Shown: one piece after another, positions 7,094 through 15,586 of the stretch
Layout: every line of letters begins with the position of its first letter
Position numbering within the stretch: position 1 is the stretch's first letter
Assembly: GCA_964627035.1 (NCBI GenBank)
Contig: CAZVKN010000020.1
Coordinates: 1 to 54,521 of the forward strand
Source: CAZVKN01 sp964627035
Lineage (GTDB): Bacteria > Electryoneota > AABM5-125-24 > Hatepunaeales > Hatepunaeaceae
Length of the DNA stretch: 54,521 nucleotides
Direction: 5' to 3'
Translations under genes and position numbers: made by a program
The notes under the pieces: generated by a model
What the model was told of the DNA's origin: nothing
The model's input: only the letters and a program-made list of their open reading frames with translations
Database searches by the model: none

Positions 7094-8602
7094 CTACCGC
7101 AAAAGCAGCACTTTTGTTGTTAAGCTCTCACTATTCATCTGCATCTTCACGATGTACATACCTGAAGGCAACGACCCTTTAGTGAAATTTACACTGTATT
7201 GACCCGGCTGCCTGACACTGCTGACCAACTGCTCAATCAGTTGTCCACTCAAATCGTAAATTCCAAGATAAACCATTCCTGTCTCATTTGCAATGTAATT
7301 TATCGTTGTCGTAGAGTTAAACGGATTCGGATAGGCAGAAAGCAAAGAGATCTGTTCCGGTAGCTCCGGATCGGAACTCTTAGGAACCGACACAGGATCA
7401 GCACCGGTCTTAACAAGCCAGAAATCGCACTCTCCTTCTCCAAATGAGTTGGTGGAACCGATGATAGCATAGCCTCCATCTTCTGTAGATAGTACAACAC
7501 CACCCCACTCTTCATTTTCTCCACCAAACGTCCTCGACCAAAGCTCTTCACCGAGATGATCTGTTCTGATTATCCGAAGATCAGCATTTGCAGGTCCCCA
7601 TCTACCCCACTCAGTTCCAATCATGCCGCCCAACACAAAACCACCATCATCTGTTTGCACAATAGTAAAGCCCATTGCTAGATCGTCTTCCGTACCATAG
7701 GTTTGATACCACTCTGTTTCGCCCATTGAATCAACCTTGTGCAAAACAAAATCCACATCATCCATGCCAGGCTCTTCTTCATTGCGGTCGTATCCTGATA
7801 ATCCAACCATTGCAAATCCTCCATCGTCGGTCTGTACGAAGGACATGTACTGGTCGAGGTACTCTCCGACATAAGTCTCTGCCCAAAGCGAGTCACCGTT
7901 ATCGTCTGTCATCATGAATATACTTAACGACTCATCAAGCCCTTCGTCTCCCCATACCATGCAGAGTCCAAGCAGGGCAAAGTCTCCATCATCTGTCTGT
8001 AACAGTGACATGCCAACATTAATTGCGTCTTCATCTACACACGCAAAAGTTTGTTCCCATTCAACTTCACCATCTTCGTCGGTTTTTATCAGCCAGATTG
8101 CATCGGACAGATCCATCCTTGATTTCAAACCGATCATTGCAAAGCCACCATCGTTGGTTTGAATAACTTTTTGGCAATCGTCATTAAAAATATGACTATA
8201 CCTTTGTGACCACAGCTCTTCGCCCTCAGCGTTTGTTCTCACCAACATAAATTCGCGCCACGTCGAGTCCACTGGAATAGTCATTCCCGCAAGAGCATAG
8301 CCACCATCATTAGTTTGGATGACTGATTGGCACTGTTCCCAGCCATCACCGCCGTAAGTTTGTGTCCACTGAACCTCACCGTCGGCATCTGTCTTCACGA
8401 GATAGAAATCCTCACTACCGTTGCCGAATGAAGCTGTCCCACCTGCGAGGGCAAAGCCGCCGTCAGCAGTAACAATACCGGAGCGGCAGGTATCGGCTTC
8501 TTCTCCACCGTACGTACGCGACCAGAGTGAATCCGGCTGGGCATGGATTGCGCCTGCTATTGTGAGCAGGCAGATTGTAATAAAAAAACTTGTAATACGC
8601 AT
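7094..8602 (-). CDS. Exported repeat-propeller protein with Por-type C-terminal sorting domain
   Basis: A 502-residue secreted protein. A Sec signal peptide (MRITSFFITICLLTIAGAIHAQ) is followed by about eight repeats of roughly 50 residues with the pattern V-x-Q-T-D-D-G-G-F-A-L-x-G, then D-F-W-L-V-K-T-D-x-x-G-E and W-x-x-T-Y-G-G. Such repeats are expected to form a beta-propeller. The last 75 residues carry AYPNPFNSTTTINY, YDLSGQLIEQL, SGMYIVKM and a terminal KVLLLR, the layout of a type IX secretion sorting domain. GAGGAAGG stands before the ATG. It lies 12 bases after the stop of the broken LVIVD gene at 8615-11098, so it is probably the last gene of that operon. Ligand unknown. Confidence 0.85.
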   Translation of the reverse strand: MRITSFFITICLLTIAGAIHAQPDSLWSRTYGGEEADTCRSGIVTADGGFALAGGTASFGNGSEDFYLVKTDADGEVQWTQTYGGDGWEQCQSVIQTNDGGYALAGMTIPVDSTWREFMLVRTNAEGEELWSQRYSHIFNDDCQKVIQTNDGGFAMIGLKSRMDLSDAIWLIKTDEDGEVEWEQTFACVDEDAINVGMSLLQTDDGDFALLGLCMVWGDEGLDESLSIFMMTDDNGDSLWAETYVGEYLDQYMSFVQTDDGGFAMVGLSGYDRNEEEPGMDDVDFVLHKVDSMGETEWYQTYGTEDDLAMGFTIVQTDDGGFVLGGMIGTEWGRWGPANADLRIIRTDHLGEELWSRTFGGENEEWGGVVLSTEDGGYAIIGSTNSFGEGECDFWLVKTGADPVSVPKSSDPELPEQISLLSAYPNPFNSTTTINYIANETGMVYLGIYDLSGQLIEQLVSSVRQPGQYSVNFTKGSLPSGMYIVKMQMNSESLTTKVLLLR

Positions 8603-8614
8603 GGTTCCTTCCTC

Positions 8615-9886
8615 TTATTTAATTAACATTACCTTTTTGGTAAATAAATTTTCCGATGCTTCCAATTTAACAAAATAGAGCCCCGAGGGCAAATCTGATG
8701 CTGACATGGTAACCGAATGCACTCCCGCTTGTTTTTGACCCTCAAATAGTGTCAGCACCCTCTGCCCGAGTAGGTTGTAAAGTTCCAATGTGATATTTGT
8801 CGCTATCGGGATATTGTAGCTGATGACTGTAGTTGAGTTGAAGGGATTTGGGTAGGGTGGTAAAAGAGAATAACCGATTGGTGATTGTTCGTTATTATCC
8901 AAGACATTCTCAGGTGTTATTCCGACACCTACAAGATCTATAAACAGTTCCCCATCTTCCTCATCATTTGAACTGATCTGTATTTCGCTGTGATAATCTA
9001 TAAAACGTTCCGGAGAAAACGTAACATCAAGTTCAGCAGAGGATTGAGGTTCAATAACTATCATTTCATCAAATTCTACAGCAAAATACTCAGATTCGAT
9101 AGATACCTCAGATATATTCAAATTGGTCATGCCAACGTTATGAACGGATAGCGTTATCTCTCCAGTGTCATCGGTCGGCACATCTCCAAAGTCCAATCTT
9201 TCCGGAAAAGTCTCAATAATCGGTTGGTTAAGACGCAGTCTGTAAACTCCGACATTGGTTTTATCCGCAACGTAGATTAAACCGTCCCGAATTTCAACAC
9301 TGAATGCTTTGCCTCGTGTATCATAGTGACCAATTTCCATCGGATCAGCAGGATCGGAGACATCAACTGCGAAGAGACCGTTTTTTTCAGTAGTATAGTA
9401 GAGGATGCTGTCTTTCATAGCTATATCCGTTGCACGTTCTTCACCTGTTTCATAGAAGCCCAGTTCTTCCGGATCATTGAGGTCTGAGACGTCATAAACA
9501 TATATCCCACGATGATCACGAACATAGAATAGCAGCAGATCACTTTCTAACGCAACGGAATATGCCCACTCCTGAACATCAGCAGTTCCCAGATGATCCA
9601 GCCTTTGAGAGGATATATCAACAATTTCTACACCGTTAACATCTGTAAAGAATGCAACACTGTCACGTATGATCACATCAGTTACATTATGAGAGTCATG
9701 TTCCTGATAAATTGCACGTCGGAAGGGATTCTCCTGATCGGATGCATCAACAATTCGAAGACCGTCACGATGGGCTGCGATGCACGCTAAATCCCCACAT
9801 AAAGATAAACGAAGACCACTGACTGTCGGATCCTGATCAGTGAAAGATCCGGTTAGTTCAGGCTGTTCAGGATTAGATACATCCAC
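8615..9886 (-). CDS. C-terminal fragment of the interrupted LVIVD protein
   Basis: 423 residues from the first ATG after the stop, although the open frame and the LVIVD homology extend back to 10417. It holds further LVIVD repeats, an ASH/choice-of-anchor domain (LDFGDVPTDDTGEITLSVHN, then VTFSPERFIDYHSEIQISSN) and a type IX-like tail (YPNPFNSTTVISYNIP through KKVMLIK). It has no signal peptide and no clear ribosome binding site at 9886, so it is probably not a functional gene by itself. The tail is nearly identical in DNA to those of the next two upstream genes. Confidence 0.55.
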   Translation of the reverse strand: MDVSNPEQPELTGSFTDQDPTVSGLRLSLCGDLACIAAHRDGLRIVDASDQENPFRRAIYQEHDSHNVTDVIIRDSVAFFTDVNGVEIVDISSQRLDHLGTADVQEWAYSVALESDLLLFYVRDHRGIYVYDVSDLNDPEELGFYETGEERATDIAMKDSILYYTTEKNGLFAVDVSDPADPMEIGHYDTRGKAFSVEIRDGLIYVADKTNVGVYRLRLNQPIIETFPERLDFGDVPTDDTGEITLSVHNVGMTNLNISEVSIESEYFAVEFDEMIVIEPQSSAELDVTFSPERFIDYHSEIQISSNDEEDGELFIDLVGVGITPENVLDNNEQSPIGYSLLPPYPNPFNSTTVISYNIPIATNITLELYNLLGQRVLTLFEGQKQAGVHSVTMSASDLPSGLYFVKLEASENLFTKKVMLIK

Positions 9887-10417
9887 AATTTGAAGGGTAG
9901 GACTATTTCCTGAGGTAAACAGATATCTGTTTCCATAAGCGATATCACGAATGAACTGATCAAACTCAAAGTAGTTTACATGTTGAAGATTTTCATGATC
10001 AGAAATGTCAACTATGCTTATCCCTGTATTATGACCTGTAACGTAAAGAAAGTCAGAGTCGTTATTGATTGCTAGTTTAGATGCATATCCTGACGAGATA
10101 TAACTGCTGATTTCAGAAACATCTTCCGGATCAGAAACATCTACAACGGCAAGACCTGCATATCTGTCAGCAACAAACAGGTGATCATCAATAATGTCAA
10201 GACCACGAGCATCAATGTGTCCAAACTGTATCGGTTGACCTAAATTCTCAGGATCGGAGACATCTACTGAAAAGAGATCGTAGCCTATAGCTGCAAACGC
10301 ATAGTCTCCAAACAGGGTGATCCTCTCAGGGCTTCCATAGTCGAAACGGACAAAATCATAAGCAATCGGATCAGCAGGATCTGATATGTCTACAATCTGT
10401 AGACCGACACCAGCTGC

Positions 10418-11098
10418 TCACATGTATTGAAAGCAAAGGGTTACATATGCGTAATCACCGGACACTGTTACGCAGCCGGACGAACTTGACAGTCGTGTAC
10501 GACCGATTTCGCGTGTATTGCGAGGATTTGATACATCATATATGCACAAAGTAGAGTCACCGACAACATAGGCAAGATCGTCAAGTACGAACACATCATT
10601 TACGTGTAATCTTGGATTAATGCGTTCTACTTCAACCGGTTGGTAGGGATTCGTTGCATTAATGATTTTGAAACCTGTATCCCCCTGCGATAGGTACACA
10701 TGTTGGTTTGAGACCGCTATGTTTCGAGTGGTTTGCTCATAGCTGCTAACCAAGAAAGGCTGTTCAGGGTTTGTGATATTGATTATGTGGAAACCGAATA
10801 AAGGCTCCCTGATATAGGCGAGGTTACCCTCAATGATAACCTGACTGCAGTAATCCGTGACATCAAAGTAACCTATCTGTTCCGGATTTTCACGGTCAGA
10901 AATATCTACAATCTGGAGTCCGGATAATTCGGTCGCAACGTAGGCGACATCACCGGATACAGCTACATCTTTCGGTTCCCCCCAGAAATTATACAACTCA
11001 TCTACCTGTTCAATGTTTTCGCGGATTTGAGTGCCGTATATCTTGCCAGCGTGAAGGTGTATTCCAAGTAGTAACAATACTATGATTATTCTGTGCAT
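10418..11098 (-). CDS. N-terminal fragment of the interrupted LVIVD protein
   Basis: 226 codons as it stands. A signal peptide (MHRIIIVLLLLGIHLHAG) precedes about four LVIVD repeats with the pattern V-S-G-D-x-A-Y-V-A, G-L-Q-I-V-D-I-S-D-x-x-N-P. It ends in the inserted residues LCFQYM and TGA. A GAAGGAG ribosome binding site precedes the ATG. If translated, it would be exported to the periplasm but lack the C-terminal sorting domain, so it should not be anchored like its neighbours. Confidence 0.7.
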   Translation of the reverse strand: MHRIIIVLLLLGIHLHAGKIYGTQIRENIEQVDELYNFWGEPKDVAVSGDVAYVATELSGLQIVDISDRENPEQIGYFDVTDYCSQVIIEGNLAYIREPLFGFHIINITNPEQPFLVSSYEQTTRNIAVSNQHVYLSQGDTGFKIINATNPYQPVEVERINPRLHVNDVFVLDDLAYVVGDSTLCIYDVSNPRNTREIGRTRLSSSSGCVTVSGDYAYVTLCFQYM

Positions 11099-11116
11099 TC
11101 TCTTTTCTCCTTCCTT

Positions 11117-13246
11117 TTATTTTACCAACATCACCTTTTGAGTAGATGATTGATGAATGTTTGATAATCTTACAAAATACAATCCCGACGGCAGATCGTC
11201 GGCTGTCAGGATTACGTTGTGTACTCCCGCTTGCCGTTGCCCTTCAAACAGTGTCATCACTCGCTGTCCGAGTAGGTTAAATAGTTCCAATGAGACGTTT
11301 GTGGCTGACGGGATATTATAGCTGATTGTTGTGGTTGAGTTAAATGGGTTGGGATAGGAGTCGAGAGCTAATACATCCGGTGGAGTTGACCCCTTATCCG
11401 TTTCAACTTTCAATGCATCCCGGCAATTGTAAATTTCTACACCGTACCACATAGCAACATAGGCAATCCCGTTCTGAACGGCAACTCTATCCGCATATCC
11501 TTCACAATCGTGGTAGCCCGTTTCCTCTGGATTGTGAGGATCGGAAATATTCAAAACTCGTATTCCACCATCCCAGTCTGCCAGAAAAAGATGATCCTCC
11601 TCTATTTCAGCCGACATTGCAGAACCAGGTGTGTCATGCAAACAGACTTCGGACATGTTTTCCGGATCAGAGATATCAATGATACGCACTCCCTGCGTGT
11701 GACTCATAACGTACAAATAGTCACCTGCGATAATTATGTTATCATCAGCTCCGATAGCATTCACTGATCCAATTATCTCAAGCTCTTCCGGATTTCTTAT
11801 GTCAATTGCAAGTATTCTGGATCCCCAAACGGATACAAATGCAACTGTATCCTTAACTGCCACAGCAAAGACATCGTATAGCTCTTCATTTGAACCCAAT
11901 ATCTCAGGAGATTGAGGATCGGAATAATCTGCTATCCAGAATCCATCATCGTTCATTGCAAAATAGACTAAGCCATCTACTACAACAAAATCCTTAATTC
12001 CTCCATTATTAGGACGAAATTCGCTTAACTGTTCGGGATTACTCGGATCGGAGACATCATTACAATGCAAAGATCTTCCGAGCACGAAAGCAAGGTCATT
12101 TCGAACAAAAATATCCTTGATTTTTCTGTTGAACGGTACAGTTGCAACTTCCTGTGGATTGCGAGGATCAGAAATATCCAGTACGCTGAGCTTTTCCTCT
12201 GAAACGCCCACATAAGCATAGTCATTCTGAACAGCAATAGCCTGTGCATATCCGGGATCAAACCGTCCAACTTCACCACCAAGCCTTCCCGGTTCGCGGA
12301 TTGAATATGTTACCAAGCCATGAGCACCATCTGCAATGTACAGCATATCATCCAAGACAGTTATCCCATAGCCGTTTCTTATTTGTCTGTTTCCGACAAA
12401 CTGAGGATCCTCCGGGTCGCTGAGGTTGAAAACATAAACATGATTGTGAACCTGGTCGCGCTGTGTGCCATAAGCAAACTGATCCTGGATACACACATGA
12501 GAACCGGTGCGATAGAAATCAGCATTTCCGGTAATGACCGGTTCTTCAGGATTGGAAATATCGGCAACGTAGAGTCTATTTCCGCGTATAATTGCAGCTA
12601 CATCCCCGGACACAGCCAGATCGGTTATGACGCGATCCATATCAAAGTGTCCGGTGTGGATTGGATTTTCGGGATCTGAAATGTCCATTACATCCATACC
12701 GTCCCAAAGATCCATGACATAAGCGTAATCTCCTTGGACTTCTAACAGCGTAGGGTTTCGGGGAGCAGCGTGAAACCCGACCTGTTCCGGTTGAGTCGGA
12801 TCGGATACATCAAGTATTTTTAGGCCGTTTGTAAAATCTGCGATATATGCAAAATCACCGGCTACTGCCACATCTCTGACAGATTCACCGGTAACGAATG
12901 ACCCCACTTCAGTCGGATTTTCAGGATCTGCGACGTTGATAATCCTAAGACCGTTGTGGTTATCAGCGAGATAAACCAATGTGTCCTGCGCGAAAGCTCT
13001 ATCGGAGAAACCTGCTGTATTGACAAATCCAATCTCCAACGGCTCTTCCGGATTAGATACATCCACCACACGCAATCCGGTTTTGCCTGTGCATACATAA
13101 GCGTAATCGCCCTGAACATCCAAATTTATAGCTGTACTCCATAAATCCAATGCGGAACCGATTCGTTCAATTCGAAGAGCCTGTGCCGATGCAGACAGTG
13201 TGAGCACGGCAAGGAGAATAGAAGTACTTAAAACTATTGTTCTCAT
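11117..13246 (-). CDS. LVIVD-repeat exported protein with Por-type sorting domain
   Basis: A 709-residue secreted protein. A Sec signal peptide ending around ASAQA precedes about a dozen LVIVD repeats of roughly 45 residues, with the pattern V-x-G-D-Y-A-Y-V, G-L-R-V-V-D-V-S-N-P-E-x-P, which predict one or two beta-propellers. The tail YPNPFNSTTTISYNIP, FNLLGQRVMTL, AGVHNVIL, SGLYFVRL and KVMLVK matches the sorting domain of the neighbours. GAGGTG precedes the ATG. Spacing to the next gene downstream is 18 bases, so it lies in one transcription unit with 8615-11098 and 7094-8602. LVIVD domains occur on many bacterial surface proteins, but their ligand is unknown. Confidence 0.87.
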   Translation of the reverse strand: MRTIVLSTSILLAVLTLSASAQALRIERIGSALDLWSTAINLDVQGDYAYVCTGKTGLRVVDVSNPEEPLEIGFVNTAGFSDRAFAQDTLVYLADNHNGLRIINVADPENPTEVGSFVTGESVRDVAVAGDFAYIADFTNGLKILDVSDPTQPEQVGFHAAPRNPTLLEVQGDYAYVMDLWDGMDVMDISDPENPIHTGHFDMDRVITDLAVSGDVAAIIRGNRLYVADISNPEEPVITGNADFYRTGSHVCIQDQFAYGTQRDQVHNHVYVFNLSDPEDPQFVGNRQIRNGYGITVLDDMLYIADGAHGLVTYSIREPGRLGGEVGRFDPGYAQAIAVQNDYAYVGVSEEKLSVLDISDPRNPQEVATVPFNRKIKDIFVRNDLAFVLGRSLHCNDVSDPSNPEQLSEFRPNNGGIKDFVVVDGLVYFAMNDDGFWIADYSDPQSPEILGSNEELYDVFAVAVKDTVAFVSVWGSRILAIDIRNPEELEIIGSVNAIGADDNIIIAGDYLYVMSHTQGVRIIDISDPENMSEVCLHDTPGSAMSAEIEEDHLFLADWDGGIRVLNISDPHNPEETGYHDCEGYADRVAVQNGIAYVAMWYGVEIYNCRDALKVETDKGSTPPDVLALDSYPNPFNSTTTISYNIPSATNVSLELFNLLGQRVMTLFEGQRQAGVHNVILTADDLPSGLYFVRLSNIHQSSTQKVMLVK

Positions 13247-13297
13247 TTAACACCTCATAACTTGTTAATTTCGCATCACTGCGGGGTTGTGTCCGAT

Positions 13298-15445
13298 TTA
13301 TTTCACCATCACTACTTTCTGCATCCGGTTTTGCTCATCTGCATGCAATCTTACGATATACATGCCCGATGCCAGTTCATTTGCTATCAGCTTTGTGCTG
13401 TGAGTTCCAGCTTGTTTGTAACCCTCAAACAGCGTCATCACTCGCTGTCCGAGTAGGTTGTAGAGTTCCAGTGAGATGTGCGTCGCTATTGGAAGCGTGT
13501 AATGGACTGTTGTGATTGAGTTAAACGGATTGGGAAAAACAGAGAGCAGCTCAAACTGCATCGGTGGTTCTGTATCGTCCTCAACACTGTACGGATGGGT
13601 GAAACGGTAGATACCGAAATTGAAGTAGTCCGCTACGTAAATCAAACCTCCGTCCAGCGCACAGCTCTGCGTCCAGCCCGATGTGTTGTAGAATCCGACC
13701 TCCTCCATTTCGTCAATATCGGAGACATCAATCACCCGCAATCCGGCAACGTCATCCGCAACGTAAGCGATGTTATCGCTGACCTGAATACCGTTAGCGT
13801 TTCCTTCCGTCTCGAAATGACCGACTTCCTCAGGATTGTAAGGATCTGAAATGTCAATCACCCGCAGTCCGCCGTCAAAGTCCGCTACGTAGGCATAATC
13901 ACCGGAAACCGCCACGTCCATTGCGGATCCGGGTGTCTCCAAATTGGATATCTCACCTTGTCCATCCTCTTCAAACAGTTGGAATATTCTCAATCCTCCG
14001 CTGCCGTCAGCTATCGCAGCATAAGCGTCAAAAGGCGTTGCTTTGTACGCTTCACCCGGAGTGTCGAACACCGCCTCCGCCTCCGGATCATCCACATGAT
14101 ACAGGTTAATCCAGTGAAACCCGCTTCGCGCATCCGTCACATACCCGAACACACCAATATCAGTGAAAGCTACGTCAATACTGTGTGCTTCCTCTGCATC
14201 CTCGTAAACACCGACCAGCTCCGGATTGTTAGGATCCTGAATGTTCATAATCCGCATACCGCCATCCCAATCAGCGACATAAGCAAACCAGGCAATCACA
14301 TCGAGATCCATCGCATGACCGGGCGTGTCAATGAATCCGATCTGCTCCATGTTCTCCGGATCCGAGACGTCAATTACCCGCAGTCCGATGCCGTCAGCGA
14401 GAAATGCGTTTCCCTGATACATCCACACAGATCTGACATACCCTTCGGTGTCATACATACCGATCTCATCGGGATCATCGGGCTGCGAAATATCTACAAT
14501 TCTCAGTCCGCCCCACGAATTCGCCACAAAAAGCTGATCATCACGTATAAACACCGAATTGACCTCCTCATTGGTGGCATACCGACCTACTTCTCGTAGA
14601 TTGTCATGATCGGAGACATCAATCACTCGCATTCCACCCCATGCATCAGCAACAAAAGCATGACCGTTACGATAGCTGATTCCCCGCGAGTATCCCATCG
14701 TATTATAAGCAGTGACTTCAACCGGATTGCTTCTGTCCGAGACATCTGCTATGACAATTCCCTCGCCGCCATCGGCAATGTATGCACGATTTCCTTCAAC
14801 GAACACACCACGCGCCTCGCCATCAGTGTCCATGCTGCCTGTTAGTGAAGGACGGCGGGGGTCAGCGATATTAATGATGCACAGACCGCGGGAACCGTCG
14901 GCGATGTATGCAAAATCCCCTGCAATAGCGACACCTCTCGCTTCACCTCTGGTGTTATACCGACCGACCCGACGGGGACGATTCGCTTGAGAAATGTCAA
15001 CGATGTATAAGCCACTCTCCATCGCCGCCACAAAAGCCAGATCGTCAACGACAACCACACCCCACGCACGACCTTCAGTGTCAAACGAGGCAACTTCATC
15101 GGGTGCAGACGGCTCACTTATGTCAATGATTCTCAGTCCGAGCCAGTTGTCTGCGATGTATGCGTAATCCCCAGCCACATGGACGAAACTCTCGCCGAAG
15201 TTGCCCGGATTTTCATCATAATATCCGATTAGTTCGGGAGACTCCGGTTCACTGATGTCAACTATCTTGAGTCCTGAGTATCCGGTAGCGACGTATGCAT
15301 AGTTCTCCTGAACGGCAACATCCCAGGCGCTGTTCCATTGGTTGTAGATTCTGCCGAGCTGTTCAACGTTCTCGTTATTTTGTGCCAGAGTAATTGAGGG
15401 ATTAACTACGAGTAAAAGCAAAAGAATTAATATAATGCGTTTCAT
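13298..15445 (-). CDS. LVIVD-repeat exported protein with Por-type sorting domain
   Basis: A 715-residue paralogue of the two LVIVD genes downstream. The signal peptide (MKRIILILLLLLVVNPSITLAQ) is followed by NNENVEQLGRIYNQWNSAWD, which recalls the start of the broken gene (NIEQVDELYNFWGEPKD). About twelve to thirteen LVIVD repeats follow (G-D-Y-A-Y-V-A-D-x-x-G-G-L-R-V-I-D-I-S-D-P). The end has FPNPFNSITTVHYTLP, YNLLGQRVMTLFEGYKQAGTH, SGMYIVRL and a terminal KVVMVK. It probably begins the operon running to 7094, because 141 bases with a long inverted repeat separate it from the gene before. Expected location is the outer surface. Confidence 0.87.
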   Translation of the reverse strand: MKRIILILLLLLVVNPSITLAQNNENVEQLGRIYNQWNSAWDVAVQENYAYVATGYSGLKIVDISEPESPELIGYYDENPGNFGESFVHVAGDYAYIADNWLGLRIIDISEPSAPDEVASFDTEGRAWGVVVVDDLAFVAAMESGLYIVDISQANRPRRVGRYNTRGEARGVAIAGDFAYIADGSRGLCIINIADPRRPSLTGSMDTDGEARGVFVEGNRAYIADGGEGIVIADVSDRSNPVEVTAYNTMGYSRGISYRNGHAFVADAWGGMRVIDVSDHDNLREVGRYATNEEVNSVFIRDDQLFVANSWGGLRIVDISQPDDPDEIGMYDTEGYVRSVWMYQGNAFLADGIGLRVIDVSDPENMEQIGFIDTPGHAMDLDVIAWFAYVADWDGGMRIMNIQDPNNPELVGVYEDAEEAHSIDVAFTDIGVFGYVTDARSGFHWINLYHVDDPEAEAVFDTPGEAYKATPFDAYAAIADGSGGLRIFQLFEEDGQGEISNLETPGSAMDVAVSGDYAYVADFDGGLRVIDISDPYNPEEVGHFETEGNANGIQVSDNIAYVADDVAGLRVIDVSDIDEMEEVGFYNTSGWTQSCALDGGLIYVADYFNFGIYRFTHPYSVEDDTEPPMQFELLSVFPNPFNSITTVHYTLPIATHISLELYNLLGQRVMTLFEGYKQAGTHSTKLIANELASGMYIVRLHADEQNRMQKVVMVK

Positions 15446-15499
15446 GTTGATTTTCCGAAATAGATGTGAGGTTAATAATATTTACAAACAAGTTCAAAA

Positions 15500-15557
15500 C
15501 CAAAACGAGGTAAAGAGCCCTCCTAAATGTAAACGGAGACTCTTCACCTCGCTTTGG
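15500..15557 (-). terminator. Long inverted repeat, probable terminator
   Basis: CCAAA plus CGAGGTAAAGAG (15506-15517) on the left pairs with CTCTTCACCTCG (15540-15551) plus TTTGG on the right, with a single A/C mismatch and an inner TCC/GGA pairing. On the minus strand the 3' arm ends in CGTTTTGGTTTTG, a modest U-rich tail. It lies 30 bases after the stop of the Omp28-like gene and before the next LVIVD gene, which suggests the two are transcribed separately. Confidence 0.65.
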
Positions 15558-15586
15558 AAGGTTATAGGTGTGGAATTAGATATTAA

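Larger units (their letters stand above)
8615..11098 (-). pseudogene. LVIVD-repeat exported protein interrupted by an in-frame TGA
   Basis: The two halves (10418-11098 and the frame continuing to 8615) are in the same reading frame and together give a complete LVIVD protein of about 827 codons with a signal peptide at the front and a sorting domain at the end. The frame is stopped once, by TGA at 10418-10420. Aligned with the protein's own first LVIVD repeat, removing exactly 21 bases (10418-10438) restores the repeat: YVT-AAGVGLQIVDISDP has the same spacing as YVA-TELSGLQIVDISD. The stop therefore entered with a 21-base insertion. Genes elsewhere in the window use TGA as a normal stop, so recoding is unlikely. 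Confidence 0.75.

Noticed and set aside
10418..10420. TGA read as selenocysteine, Trp or Gly (recoded stop)
   Set aside because: Other genes in the window end in TGA with overlapping starts (for example 1415-1418 and 2746-2749), and removing 21 bases restores the repeat spacing exactly, so an insertion with a stop explains it better.
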